In this document: piece after piece, positions 15,934-24,388 of the stretch | How the letters are laid out: the number at the start of each line of letters is the position of its first letter | Numbering within the stretch: position 1 is the first letter of the stretch | The notes under the pieces: model-generated | Database searches by the model: none | What the model saw: the letters and a program-made list of their open reading frames with translations, nothing else | Told to the model about the DNA's origin: nothing | Assembly: GCF_000269985.1 (NCBI RefSeq) | Contig: NC_016109.1 | Location: 4,650,001 to 4,714,000 of the forward strand | Source of the DNA: Kitasatospora setae KM-6054 | GTDB lineage: Bacteria; Actinomycetota; Actinomycetes; Streptomycetales; Streptomycetaceae | Length of the DNA stretch: 64,000 nucleotides | Reading direction: 5' to 3' | Made by a program: the position numbers and the translations under genes

Positions 15934-17280
15934 AAGCGGAGCAAGCTCAGGGAGACCCTGGATGCGATCACTGGCGAGGTGAAGGCCGCTGAGCTTGTGG
16001 ACCTGTTGGCTCGCCGCTACCCCGGTGTGCATCTCACCCGGGAGGAGACGACGCGTCGCATCGCACTGTTGCTGGAGACCGGGTTGGCGGAGCGGATCGG
16101 ACTGGTCATCCGGAGGACCGAGTTGGGGACCGCGCTGGTCCGGACGCTCCCGCTGCTTGATCCGTCGGACGGCACCGATCCGGCGGGCGGAGCGGCCGGG
16201 GAGCACCCCGGGCCGCCGCGGACGACGGAGAGCGTCGTCGACGTCCCGAACTGGCGTGAGCTGCTGGCCGCCGAGATCGTCCGGGCGGCCACGGACAGTA
16301 CGGACCACCAGCGGTTCGAGCGGGCGGTTGCCAGGGCCTTCCGCACGCTCGGGTTGGAGGTCGAGGCTCATGGCGGGCCGAAGAAGACCGATGTGGTCAT
16401 CGATTTGTGGCGGTCGCCGACCGACCGGCTGCGGGTTGCGGTTGAGGTCAAGACGGACGGAGCGGGGCTGGTCACAGACCAGGACGTCAAGTTCCTGCGG
16501 CTGGGTGAGCACCGGGCCCGCCACGGAGCGCAGCACACCCTGTTGGTCGGGCCCCGCTTCGACACCCGGGTGCAGCGAGAAGCGGCCCAGGACGGAGTCG
16601 CTCTGCTCACTGCGGAGCAGCTCGCGGACGCCGTGCTGCGTCACGGCCGCACCCCGTTGGCACCGCACGAGATCTCCGGACTGGTGACCGTGACGGACGC
16701 GAGCGGGTTCGAACCGGTCTGGCAGGCGGCGGAACGGCGACAGGACGCGCTGAGTCAGGTGTTGCTCGCCTTGTGGCGGAGCGGGAACGATCCTGCCGAC
16801 ATCGAGCACAATGCCGGTGCGCTCGGGGTGCGCGACATCTGGCGGGAGACCAAGGGGGCCTTGGAGACGCCGCTGGAGCGGCAGGAGATCGAGGAAGCTC
16901 TGGAGTTCATGGCGTCGCCGTTCGTGGCCGCGGTCGCGCAGAACCACGGCGATCACGTCGTCACGGTGCCGCCGGCCCTGGTCGCCGCTCGGCTGCGGGC
17001 GCTGGCCGCAGTGATCGACGCCGCTGGTGGTGCGGGTACCACTGCGGGAGGGGCTATCACGGACCCGCCCCGGCCGTCCCCGCAGTCCGTCCCCGTGTCA
17101 GAGCCACAGGAGCGGGAGGCGGCAGGCGGGACCGTGGCCGTAACGGTGGCCGAGGGTGTGGATTCGAGGCTGGTCCGGAAGTGGGCCAAGAGCCAGGGGC
17201 GGGTGATCAGCGAGCGCGGGCGGCTGTCCAGCGGGTTGATCAAGGAGTACCAGCGAGCCCACGGTCTGACGGGCGACTGA
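15934..17280 (+). CDS. PD-(D/E)XK nuclease with Lsr2-type C-terminal domain (3' half of split gene)
   Basis: The open frame runs from the IS right end; an internal GTG at 15979 could act as a start, giving 433 aa. After a winged-helix-like piece (ELVDLLARRYPGVHLTREET), residues ~105-180 form a restriction-endonuclease-type fold: FERAVARAFRTLGLEVEAHG, then KKTDVVIDLW, then VAVEVKTDG, giving the D...ExK catalytic set. Residues ~395-433 (VDSRLVRKWAKSQG, VISERGRLSSGLIKEY) match the C-terminal DNA-binding domain of Lsr2, the actinobacterial H-NS analogue that binds A/T-rich foreign DNA. A Pro/Gly-rich linker of ~50 residues precedes it. A defence nuclease is inferred. The IS insertion probably disables or truncates it. 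Confidence 0.72.
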   Translation, partial: KRSKLRETLDAITGEVKAAELVDLLARRYPGVHLTREETTRRIALLLETGLAERIGLVIRRTELGTALVRTLPLLDPSDGTDPAGGAAGEHPGPPRTTESVVDVPNWRELLAAEIVRAATDSTDHQRFERAVARAFRTLGLEVEAHGGPKKTDVVIDLWRSPTDRLRVAVEVKTDGAGLVTDQDVKFLRLGEHRARHGAQHTLLVGPRFDTRVQREAAQDGVALLTAEQLADAVLRHGRTPLAPHEISGLVTVTDASGFEPVWQAAERRQDALSQVLLALWRSGNDPADIEHNAGALGVRDIWRETKGALETPLERQEIEEALEFMASPFVAAVAQNHGDHVVTVPPALVAARLRALAAVIDAAGGAGTTAGGAITDPPRPSPQSVPVSEPQEREAAGGTVAVTVAEGVDSRLVRKWAKSQGRVISERGRLSSGLIKEYQRAHGLTGD

Positions 17281-17336
17281 CGCCGCCGGGGTGGGCGGTC
17301 CGGTGGCGATCGTCGAGCGGAAAGCGCTTGGCGTGA

Positions 17337-17352
17337 CGTAATACGCGTAATA
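17337..17352 (+). promoter_or_regulatory. Direct-repeat operator candidate upstream of antitoxin
   Basis: Two copies of CGTAATA (17337-17343 and 17346-17352) lie 9 bp apart and 11 bp before the antitoxin ATG, in an otherwise G/C-rich region. Ribbon-helix-helix antitoxins usually autoregulate by binding such short tandem repeats, and the second copy overlaps a TAATAT that could be a -10 box. Confidence 0.5.
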
Positions 17353-17362
17353 TGGTGAGGGC

Positions 17363-17689
17363 ATGGCCAAGACCAGGATCAGCATCAGTCTCGACAGCGA
17401 TCACGCCGAGCGCATTCGGGAGCATGCCGAGCGCGCGGGTCTGGATGTTTCGGCTTATCTCGTCAACGCCGCTACCCGGCAGATGGCCGAGGCGGAAGCC
17501 GCTGAGGCGCAGTTCGCGCGGATCGACGCGGTGATCGCCGCGGCGGAGGCGGAGGCCGCCGAACTGCCTCCGCTGCCTGATGTCGCCGATGAGGACCTGA
17601 CGGAGGATGAGCGCCGGGAGGTCGCGGAGGCCATGGAGCTCATCTATGGTGCGGACGCTCCTGCGGCCCGGCCGGGCAACGCCGCGTGA
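17363..17689 (+). CDS. Ribbon-helix-helix antitoxin
   Basis: A 108-aa protein with an N-terminal RHH DNA-binding domain (KTRISISLDSDHAERIREHA, GLDVSAYLVNAA) and an acidic Ala/Glu-rich tail (EDLTEDERREVAEAME) that would wrap the toxin. The 3' end overlaps the toxin start by 4 bp (GTGA), the standard toxin-antitoxin layout. Tandem CGTAATA sites upstream suggest autorepression. Confidence 0.82.
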   Translation: MAKTRISISLDSDHAERIREHAERAGLDVSAYLVNAATRQMAEAEAAEAQFARIDAVIAAAEAEAAELPPLPDVADEDLTEDERREVAEAMELIYGADAPAARPGNAA

Positions 17690-18171
17690 CCACGCGGGTG
17701 CCGGTCTACGACACCGGCATGCTGATCGCGCTCGCCGACCGAAAGCCCAAGGCTGTACGGCTGCACGCCGGCCTCAAGGACACACCGCATCGCGCGGTCG
17801 TGCTCGGCCCGGTGCTGGCCCAGGTGTGGCGACCCAGTCCCGCCACTGTGCACGCCATGGCCGCGGTCCTCAAGGACTGCACGGTGCCCCAGGCGCGCAG
17901 CTCGGCCCTGGCGATGCGCCCCACTACTGCCGGCCAGACGGTATGCATCATGTGTGCGACCGGGCCGGATCTGGCGGAGTGGCAGCGCATCGGTAGCGCG
18001 CTCGCCGTGGCCGAGTTGCCTCCGAAGAAGCGCCCGGACGCCGTGGATGCCTTGGTCGCGCTGACTGCGGCCCGACACGGCAGCGCCGTTGTTTTCACCA
18101 GTGACCCGGATGACCTCACGGCTTACCTGAAGGCGTTGGACGCCCAGGACGTCCATGTGGTCCAGATCTGA
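17686..18171 (+). CDS. PIN-domain-like toxin
   Basis: A 161-aa protein starting at a GTG that overlaps the antitoxin stop. VPVYDTGMLIALADR supplies the first conserved Asp of PIN RNases. RPDAVDALVALTAARHG and VVFTSDPDDLTAYL supply the distal acidic cluster. VLGPVLAQVW fits the second helix, where the usual Glu may be replaced by Gln. It would cleave RNA when free of its antitoxin. The pair is VapBC-like, though more divergent than typical VapC. Confidence 0.78.
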   Translation: MTTRVPVYDTGMLIALADRKPKAVRLHAGLKDTPHRAVVLGPVLAQVWRPSPATVHAMAAVLKDCTVPQARSSALAMRPTTAGQTVCIMCATGPDLAEWQRIGSALAVAELPPKKRPDAVDALVALTAARHGSAVVFTSDPDDLTAYLKALDAQDVHVVQI

Positions 18172-18441
18172 TCCGAGTTCGGACCAGAAGGGCGGAGGGA
18201 AACGCGGCGGGCCCTTCGCCTGGCCGCGTCACCGGTGGCCCCAGGAGCCTGCGCGCGCTTGCCGATGTGTGAGCGGACGTCGGTCGCCGGTCTTCTGACG
18301 GCCGGGCCCGGCCTGGCCCGGTTCGGGCGGCCAGGGTGGTCGGGGCCCGTCGGCGGTGCACCGGTCCGGGAGTTCGGGGGGCGGGGTGCGTCTGTGGCGC
18401 AGGTCGCGGCAACGGCCGGACGTGGCCGGACAGGTACGGGT

Positions 18442-18866
18442 GTGAGGAGAACGACGCGCGCTCGGAGACGGGCCGGGGACGCGGGGGCGTTCGGGGAGGT
18501 GTTCGAGGACCATGCCCGCGCGGTGTACCGGCACGCCGTGCGGATGGCGGGGGAGGGGGACGTCGCCGAGGAGGTGGTCTCGCTGACCTTCCTGGAGGCG
18601 TGGCGGCTGTGCGCCAGGGTCGAACCGGGGGGGAGGTGAGCCTGCTGCCGTGGCTGTCGGGCGTCGCCACCAACGTCATCCGCGACACCCGCCGGGCCGC
18701 CCGCTGCCACCAGAGGGCGCTGGCCGCGCTTTCCCCGCGCGAAGCCGTTCCCGGCATCGCCGTCGAGCTGGTCGGCCGGATGGCCGCCGCCGGGCAGATC
18801 GCCGCGGCGAAGGCCGCGAAAGTCCGACCAATCCGGGGGCGGAGCGGGCTCGAACCGGGGATGTGA
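18442..18866 (+). pseudogene. Decayed ECF sigma factor
   Basis: Sigma region 2 is readable (FGEVFEDHARAVYRHAVRM, DVAEEVVSLTFLEAW) from a GTG at 18442. The frame ends at 18639 after a run of seven G; adding one G would restore it into SLLPWLSGVATNVIRDTRRA. Even then it stops at 18866 without sigma region 4. It is therefore broken by an indel and a 3' truncation. The stop overlaps the GTG of the oxidoreductase gene. The 270 bp upstream (18172-18441) show no other feature. Confidence 0.75.
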
Positions 18867-20458
18867 GCAACCGACCGACTCCTTCCACCGCACGGGCCAG
18901 CAGCCTGTCGCGGGCGGCCGGCGCGGCCGGCGCGGCCGTGGTCGGGCTGGCGGCGGCGGTGGCGGCGCTCGGGGCGGGGGAGTTGGCGGCGTCCGCCACC
19001 GGGGCCGGTAGCGCGCCGGTGATCGCGGTGGGGGCGGCGGCGATCGACCTGACGCCGACGCCGTTGAAGGAGTACGCGGTCCGCACCTTCGGCACCCACG
19101 ACAAGCCGGTGCTGCTGGGCGGGATCTACCTGACGATGGCCCTGTTCGCCGCGCTGGCCGGCCTGTTGGCGGTGCGCCGTCCGTTCGCCGGGGCCGCGGT
19201 GTTCGGGGTGTTCGGCGGTCTCGGGGCCTGGGCGGCGCTGTCCCGTCCCGGCGGGTCGGCCGCGGACTGCGTCCCGTCGCTGGTCGCCGGGTTGGTCGGC
19301 GCGGTCGCGGTGCTGGTGCTGGCCCGGCTGTGGCGCCGTACGGGGGCGGGGGCGACGGCGGGGGCGGAACCGGACGGCAGCGGGGCGGCGAGCCGTCGTA
19401 CGGTGCTGGCCGCCACCGCCGGGACGCTCGCGGCGGGCGCCCTGGCCGGGGTGGGCGGGCGGGTGCTGACCGACCGCCGGTACGACGTCACCGCCGCGCG
19501 GGACGCCGTCCGCCTGCCCGCGCCGGCCGTCCCGCTGCCGCCGCTGCCCGCCGCCGTCCACCCGAACGTCCCGGGCCTGTCCCCGTTCGGCACGCCGAAC
19601 GCGGACTTCTACCGGGTCGACACCGCCCTGACGATCCCCCGGATCGACCCCCGGGACTGGACGCTGCGGATCCACGGCCTGGTCGACCGGCCGCAACTCC
19701 TCAGCTTCGACGACCTGCTGCGCGAACCCCTGGAGGAGCTCGACCACACGCTGTCCTGCGTCTCCAACGAGGTCGGCGGCCCCTACGTCGGCACCACCCG
19801 CTGGCTCGGCGCCGCGCTGCCCGCGCTGCTGCGCCGGGCCGGGGTCCGGGCCGGGGCCGACCAGTTGGTGGGGCGTTCCGAGGACGGCATGACCATCGGC
19901 ACCCCGCTGGAGTCCGTGCTGGACGGTCGCCGGGCGCTGCTCGCGGTGGCGATGAACGGCGAGGCGCTGCCGCTCGCGCACGGCTTCCCGTGCCGCAGCG
20001 TGGTGCCCGGCTTCTACGGCTACACCTCCGCCACCAAGTGGCTGGTCGACCTGGAGGTCACCACCTTCGCCGCTTTCGACCCGTACTGGGTGCGGCGCGG
20101 CTGGGACCGCACCGGCGCCGTCCGCACCGCCTCCCGGATCGAGGTCCCGGCCCCGTTCGCCAAGGTCCCGGCGGGGGACGTCGACGTCGCCGGGACGGCC
20201 TGGGCCACCCACCGGGGTGTCGCCGCCGTCGAGGTCCGGATCGACGGCGGGGCCTGGCAGCCGGCCGGGCTCGCCGCCGACGCCGGGCCCGACCTGTGGC
20301 GCCAGTGGTCCTACCACTGGCGCGGGGCCGCCCCCGGCACGCACCGGATCGAGGTGCGCGCCACCGACGCCACCGGCGCCGTGCAGCCCGAGAGCCGCGC
20401 CGCGCCCTTCCCCGCCGGGGCGACGGGCTGGCACAGCACCGTCGTCATCGTCACCTGA
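18863..20458 (+). CDS. Membrane-anchored molybdopterin oxidoreductase (sulfite oxidase family)
   Basis: A 531-aa protein with about four hydrophobic segments in the first 175 residues (for example AAGAAGAAVVGLAAAVAALG and GIYLTMALFAALAGLLAV). A twin-Arg-like ASRRTVLAATAGTLAAG follows, then an extracytoplasmic oxidoreductase domain. The Mo-coordinating Cys is in DHTLSCVSNEVGG, and HGFPCRSVVPGFYGYTSATKW is the second cofactor-binding stretch. The C-terminal ~100 residues (VAAVEVRIDGGAWQPA) are the Mo-co dimerisation domain. It starts at a GTG. The likely role is reduction or oxidation of small sulfoxides or protein Met-SO outside the membrane. A fasciclin lipoprotein gene follows. Confidence 0.88.
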   Translation: MSNRPTPSTARASSLSRAAGAAGAAVVGLAAAVAALGAGELAASATGAGSAPVIAVGAAAIDLTPTPLKEYAVRTFGTHDKPVLLGGIYLTMALFAALAGLLAVRRPFAGAAVFGVFGGLGAWAALSRPGGSAADCVPSLVAGLVGAVAVLVLARLWRRTGAGATAGAEPDGSGAASRRTVLAATAGTLAAGALAGVGGRVLTDRRYDVTAARDAVRLPAPAVPLPPLPAAVHPNVPGLSPFGTPNADFYRVDTALTIPRIDPRDWTLRIHGLVDRPQLLSFDDLLREPLEELDHTLSCVSNEVGGPYVGTTRWLGAALPALLRRAGVRAGADQLVGRSEDGMTIGTPLESVLDGRRALLAVAMNGEALPLAHGFPCRSVVPGFYGYTSATKWLVDLEVTTFAAFDPYWVRRGWDRTGAVRTASRIEVPAPFAKVPAGDVDVAGTAWATHRGVAAVEVRIDGGAWQPAGLAADAGPDLWRQWSYHWRGAAPGTHRIEVRATDATGAVQPESRAAPFPAGATGWHSTVVIVT

Positions 20459-20531
20459 CCGACCGTCAATCTTTCTTTCACGTCACTTCGTCACTTCGTC
20501 ACTTCATCCGAGCACCGAGGAGAGATCCGCC

Positions 20532-21188
20532 ATGTCCGCTTCCGTCCGCAACCGCCGCACCTTCACCGCCCTGCTCGCCGCCGGCGCGCTGGCCCTGACC
20601 CTGGGCGCGTGCAGCAGCAGCGGTGGTTCCAGCTCCTCGTCCGCCTCCGCCGCGGACTCCTCGTCGGCGGCGATGTCCGGCGCCACCGCCACCGCCTCCG
20701 CCGCGACGGCCGCCGACCAGCCGTTCGGCAGCGCCTGTGCCGCCGTGCCGAAGGACGGCGCCGGGTCGTTCAGCGGCATGGCCAAGGACCCGGTCGCCAC
20801 CGCCGCCTCCAACAACCCGCTGCTGTCCACCCTGGTGACCGCCGTCAAGCAGGCCGGGCTGGTCGACACCCTCAACTCGGCGCAGAACATCACGGTCTTC
20901 GCGCCCACCAACGACGCGTTCGCCAAGGTCCCGAAGGCCGACCTGGACGCGCTGCTGGCCGACAAGGCCAAGCTCACCAAGGTGCTCACCTACCACGTCA
21001 CCCCCGACCGGCTGTCCCCGAACGCGCTGGCCGGCACGCACAAGACCCTGGAGGGCGGCAACCTCACCGTCGCCGGCTCCACGCCGGACTTCACCGTCAA
21101 CGGCAACTCGAAGGTGCTGTGCGGCAACGTGCAGACCGCCAACGCCACCGTCTACATCGTCGACACCGTGCTGATGCCGACCTCCTGA
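20532..21188 (+). CDS. Fasciclin-domain lipoprotein
   Basis: A 218-aa exported protein. The lipobox LTLGACSSS at ~25-32 follows an Ala/Leu signal helix, and a Ser/Ala-rich linker runs to ~70. The fasciclin (FAS1) domain then carries NPLLSTLVTAVKQAGLVDTL, the H1 motif ITVFAPTNDAFAKVP, the YH motif VLTYHVTPDRLSP and a C-terminal NATVYIVDTVLMP. A GAGGAGAG site precedes the ATG. It probably acts in adhesion or as a partner of the upstream oxidoreductase. A strong terminator follows. Confidence 0.93.
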   Translation: MSASVRNRRTFTALLAAGALALTLGACSSSGGSSSSSASAADSSSAAMSGATATASAATAADQPFGSACAAVPKDGAGSFSGMAKDPVATAASNNPLLSTLVTAVKQAGLVDTLNSAQNITVFAPTNDAFAKVPKADLDALLADKAKLTKVLTYHVTPDRLSPNALAGTHKTLEGGNLTVAGSTPDFTVNGNSKVLCGNVQTANATVYIVDTVLMPTS

Positions 21189-21200
21189 CCCGCCCCCGCA

Positions 21201-21236
21201 CCGAGGGCCCCGACCGGAACCGGTCGGGGCCCTCGG
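21201..21236. terminator. Strong bidirectional terminator
   Basis: A perfect 16-bp inverted repeat (arms 21201-21216 and 21221-21236) with a 4-nt GAAC loop lies between the convergent fasciclin and TPR genes. Confidence 0.9.
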
Positions 21237-21248
21237 CATGACGGCGGG

Positions 21249-22556
21249 TCAACGGCTGAGCGCGGCCAGCGCGGAGCGGGCCCGCGGGGCCTGGAGGGGG
21301 TTGAACTCCGGGTCGGTGGCGAGGGCCCGCTCCAGGTCGGTGCGGGCGTCGCCGGTGCGGCCGAGGGCGCGCTCGATCTCGCCGCGGTGGTAGTGGAACA
21401 GGGCGTTGCGCCAGCCGTGGGCGAGGGCGAGGTCGGCGAGGTCGAGCGCTTCGCGGTCGGCGCCGGTGCGGTGCAGCGCCCAGGCGAGGGCGTCGGCGAC
21501 CAGGACGTTGTGGCGGCGGTCCCACTCGGCCCGCAGCAGTCGGACGGCCGTGCCGGGGTCGCCGTGGTCGGCCTCGAACTGGCCGAGCGCCAGGTCGTCG
21601 ACGACGCCGTTCGCGGCGGCCAGGTCGGCTTCGGCGCGCAGCAGCCGGTACTGCTCGGCGGCCTGGGCGGTGTGGCCGAGGGATTCGTGGAGTTCGCCGA
21701 GTTCGAGGAGGTACTGGGGCAGCGGCACCTTCGCGGCGGCCTGCGCGTAGTGGGCGAGGGCGTCGTCGGTGCGGCCGAGGGCGGCCTCGGCGCGGGCCTG
21801 TCCGGCGAGGGCGGCGGTGTGCGCGGGGTCGGTGGCCAGGGCGCTCCGGTAGCCGTCGAGGGCGGCTTCGGCGCGGCCGGCGTTCCGGTCGAGCTCGGCC
21901 AGCTGGTAGCGGCAGAACGCCTGGTCGGCGGGGTCGTAGGCGTCGGCGAGGGCGCGTCGCAGGGCCGTGCGGGCGTCGTCCGGGCGGCCGTGCTGTTCGA
22001 GGTCGTAGGCGGCCCGGGTGAAGGACGCGGTGCCCGGGTGCAGGTCGAGCAGGTGCTGGGCGGCGTCGGTGGCGCCCGGGTCGTCGCCGAGCTGGGTGCG
22101 GGCGTCGGTGAGGACGGCCCACGCCTGCCAGTGCAGCGGCGCCGCGTCGAGGGCCCGCCGGGCGTGCTCGGCGGCCTCGGCGAACAGGTGGCGGGCGTTG
22201 GCGAGGGCGCCGAGCCCGGTGAGGGCGTCGGTGTTGCCGTCCGGGGCGAGGGCGAGCGAGCGGTGGAGGGCCTCGTCGGCCTTCGGGTAGTACGAGGCGT
22301 CGGCGGTCAGCCGGGCCTGTTCGACGTACTCGCCGCCGAGCCGGGCCCAGGCCGCGGCGTCCTCGGGGCGGGCGCGCAGGTGCCGCTGGTCGGCGGCGAT
22401 CGCGGCGGCGAGGGCGGATCCGGCGGGTGGCGCGGCGCGGGTCGTGGCGGGCGGGGGAGCGGGAGCGGGAGCGGCCGGGTGGTCGGTGAGGCCGCCGGTG
22501 TAGGCGAGGCCGGCGCACAGCGCGGCGGCGGTGAGCAGCAGGGGCAGGCGGCGCAC
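21249..22556 (-). CDS. Secreted TPR-repeat protein
   Basis: A 435-aa protein starting at a GTG with an N-terminal signal segment (LPLLLTAAALCAGLAYTGG). The rest is about ten tetratricopeptide repeats, for example ALAPDGNTDALTGLGALANA, AAYDLEQHGRPDDARTALRR, LGRTDDALAHYAQAAAKVP and LGELHESLGHTAQAAEQYRL. It follows the DUF4331 gene on the same strand with a 62-bp gap that contains a hairpin. It is probably an extracytoplasmic scaffold that works with the DUF4331 protein. Confidence 0.85.
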   Translation of the reverse strand: MRRLPLLLTAAALCAGLAYTGGLTDHPAAPAPAPPPATTRAAPPAGSALAAAIAADQRHLRARPEDAAAWARLGGEYVEQARLTADASYYPKADEALHRSLALAPDGNTDALTGLGALANARHLFAEAAEHARRALDAAPLHWQAWAVLTDARTQLGDDPGATDAAQHLLDLHPGTASFTRAAYDLEQHGRPDDARTALRRALADAYDPADQAFCRYQLAELDRNAGRAEAALDGYRSALATDPAHTAALAGQARAEAALGRTDDALAHYAQAAAKVPLPQYLLELGELHESLGHTAQAAEQYRLLRAEADLAAANGVVDDLALGQFEADHGDPGTAVRLLRAEWDRRHNVLVADALAWALHRTGADREALDLADLALAHGWRNALFHYHRGEIERALGRTGDARTDLERALATDPEFNPLQAPRARSALAALSR

Positions 22557-22583
22557 GGCAGGGTTCCCTCGACGAGGAGCGGG

Positions 22584-22610
22584 CGGCGGCCCCGGTCGCC
22601 GGGGCCGCCG
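22584..22610. terminator. Intercistronic hairpin
   Basis: Perfect 12-bp G/C arms (22584-22595 and 22599-22610) with a 3-nt loop lie between the DUF4331 stop and the TPR start on the minus strand. It may attenuate transcription into the TPR gene or protect the upstream mRNA. Confidence 0.6.
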
Positions 22611-22618
22611 CGCGGGGG

Positions 22619-24064
22619 TCACTTCTGGTTGACGGCCTTGTCGTAGGGCAGGGCGAGGTAGGGGAACGTCGCGGCGAACGGCCGGTCGGGCCCGTTGACC
22701 TTGTCGCCGGCGGCGAGGGCCTGGACGAACTTCCCGGGGGTGGCGCCCTCGACGACCTGGAGGGCGATGTCGACGACGTCGTCGCCGAGGCGGCGGCCGT
22801 TGGGGAAGCCCTGGAAGTCGCCGTTGAGGACGCCGAGGCGGTCCGGCTTCGGCGTCACCGGGGTGGACAGGTTCAGCCGCAGTTCCTCGGCGGGGACGAA
22901 CCGGTTCGGGTCGATGTCCTGGTTCATCAGCTGGGAGTTGAGGTCGACGGCGAGCGGGCCGTTCGCGGCCTTGGCGATGCCGGTGAGGAAGATCTCCTGG
23001 AGGTCGGTGCGCGGCGCGGCGGGCGCGGGCAGGCCGTAGATCGCCTGGACGAGCTTGGGCACCTCCGGGTCGAGGACCTTGGCGACCACGGCGGGCTGGT
23101 TGTGGTCCTCGGACGGCGGCAGCGCGTTGAACGCGTCCTTCAGCCCGGCCGGCACCACGACCTCGTTGACCAGCGGGTTGCCCAGCCGCGAGACCTGCAC
23201 GTAGTCGCCGACCGGGTCGGCCTTGCCCGGGCTGAGCTTCAGGCTCCGCTTCTCGGTGCTCGACCAGACGCCGATGACGGGGTTGCGGGTCGGGTCGCCC
23301 TTGTACGCGAGGTGGCTCTTCGGGATCTGCAGCGCGACGGAGTTGACGTTGTACCCGGCCAGGGTGTTCTGGCCGACCTCGGAGAGGTTGCCGCCGTACA
23401 GCAGGTCGAAGACCCGCAGGTCGAGGAAGAACGGGTCGGCCGCCTGGGTGGCCACCGTCTGCCCGCCGCCCGGGAGTTGGACGGTGGCCTGCTGCCGCAG
23501 CCGCCCGTAGTCCGGGATCGAGGCCCGGCCGGTGTCGGACGGGGCGACCTGGCCGTGCGCGACCAGGGTCACCGGGTCGCAGTTCGGGTGGAGCTCCTGG
23601 AGCGTGTAGTACTGGCGGAAGCGCAGGGTGTCGTCGGTGAGGTTGTTCACCGGGCCCTTGTCGTAGAGGAAGGTGTCGGTGCCGCGCAGGTCCTCGGTGT
23701 GGAAGGTCCAGCGGTAGGTCACGTCCGGGTGGCCGGTGCCCTGCGAGTCGATGTTGATGTCGTAGTGCGCGCCGTCCGCCCACGGGTAGAAGTTCGGGCC
23801 GCCGTTGGGCTCCTGGAACGGCAGCCAGTTGGCGATCAGCGTGACCGTGTCCGGGTTGTCGGGGCTGGTGAAGGCGTACAGGTCGGTGTTGTCGACCTGC
23901 GGGTCGGCGGCGATCAGCGGGGCCTCGCGGTGGCTGGACGCCGCGGAGGTGCCGGCGCCGGTGCCGAGCAGGGCGGTGCCGGCCATGCCGAGGGCGAGGG
24001 CGGTGAGGACGGCGGCCCCGCGGGCGGCGGAACGGCGACCCGTGGATCGACGAAGAAGGCTCAT
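22619..24064 (-). CDS. Secreted DUF4331 protein
   Basis: A 481-aa protein with a signal sequence (AAVLTALALGMAGTALLG) ending near SAASSHREAP. It shows the family's opening motif SHREAPLIAADPQVDNTDLY and AFTSPDNPDTVTLIANWLPF, and the later FLDLRVFDLLYGG and RRLGDDVVDIALQV stretches. The molecular function of DUF4331 is unknown. The start at 24062-24064 is chosen for its GGAG site 8 nt upstream. It is divergent from a metal transporter gene and followed by a TPR protein, a common combination that suggests an envelope metal or stress function. Confidence 0.88.
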   Translation of the reverse strand: MSLLRRSTGRRSAARGAAVLTALALGMAGTALLGTGAGTSAASSHREAPLIAADPQVDNTDLYAFTSPDNPDTVTLIANWLPFQEPNGGPNFYPWADGAHYDINIDSQGTGHPDVTYRWTFHTEDLRGTDTFLYDKGPVNNLTDDTLRFRQYYTLQELHPNCDPVTLVAHGQVAPSDTGRASIPDYGRLRQQATVQLPGGGQTVATQAADPFFLDLRVFDLLYGGNLSEVGQNTLAGYNVNSVALQIPKSHLAYKGDPTRNPVIGVWSSTEKRSLKLSPGKADPVGDYVQVSRLGNPLVNEVVVPAGLKDAFNALPPSEDHNQPAVVAKVLDPEVPKLVQAIYGLPAPAAPRTDLQEIFLTGIAKAANGPLAVDLNSQLMNQDIDPNRFVPAEELRLNLSTPVTPKPDRLGVLNGDFQGFPNGRRLGDDVVDIALQVVEGATPGKFVQALAAGDKVNGPDRPFAATFPYLALPYDKAVNQK

Positions 24065-24388
24065 CAAGGAGTCTCCGATTTCCTTGTCAGGAACGGTCGT
24101 TCGCATTCGTGCGAGATGCGGAACGTGCGGATGTCGTGCGGCGGGTCGGCCGACACGTACTCTCCTCCGCCGTCACGTGCGGTTCGCCGCGAACAGCCCC
24201 CCGGCGTGCCCCGGTCACCCGGGCGGCCCAGCGCGGTCACCCGTCCGGCCGTGCGGCCCGGCCGTGCCGGTGGACACGGCGAACGGGCGGACGCGACAGT
24301 GTGCGGGCCCAGCGCCGAAACCCTGCCGCGCCGCCAGCCCGCACGGGGCGCCCGCGCCCACCGCCGTTCCGCTCCCCGGAGGCACCGC
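24065..24388. promoter_or_regulatory. Divergent intergenic region
   Basis: 324 bp between the divergent DUF4331 and NicO-type genes. Both promoters must lie here. I see no clear -35/-10 pair, operator or RNA element, only a GGAGG ribosome site at 24378-24382 for the plus-strand gene. Confidence 0.3.

Noticed and set aside
14671-15943. Target-site duplication for the intact IS3 element
   Set aside because: The flanks (CTT and AAG, or GAT and AGC depending on the boundary) are not direct repeats, so I do not claim one.
18840-18862. Possible tRNA 3' end (GCTCGAACCGGGG)
   Set aside because: The putative T-arm does not pair over five bases on either strand and there is no acceptor partner. The sequence is explained by the sigma-factor remnant.
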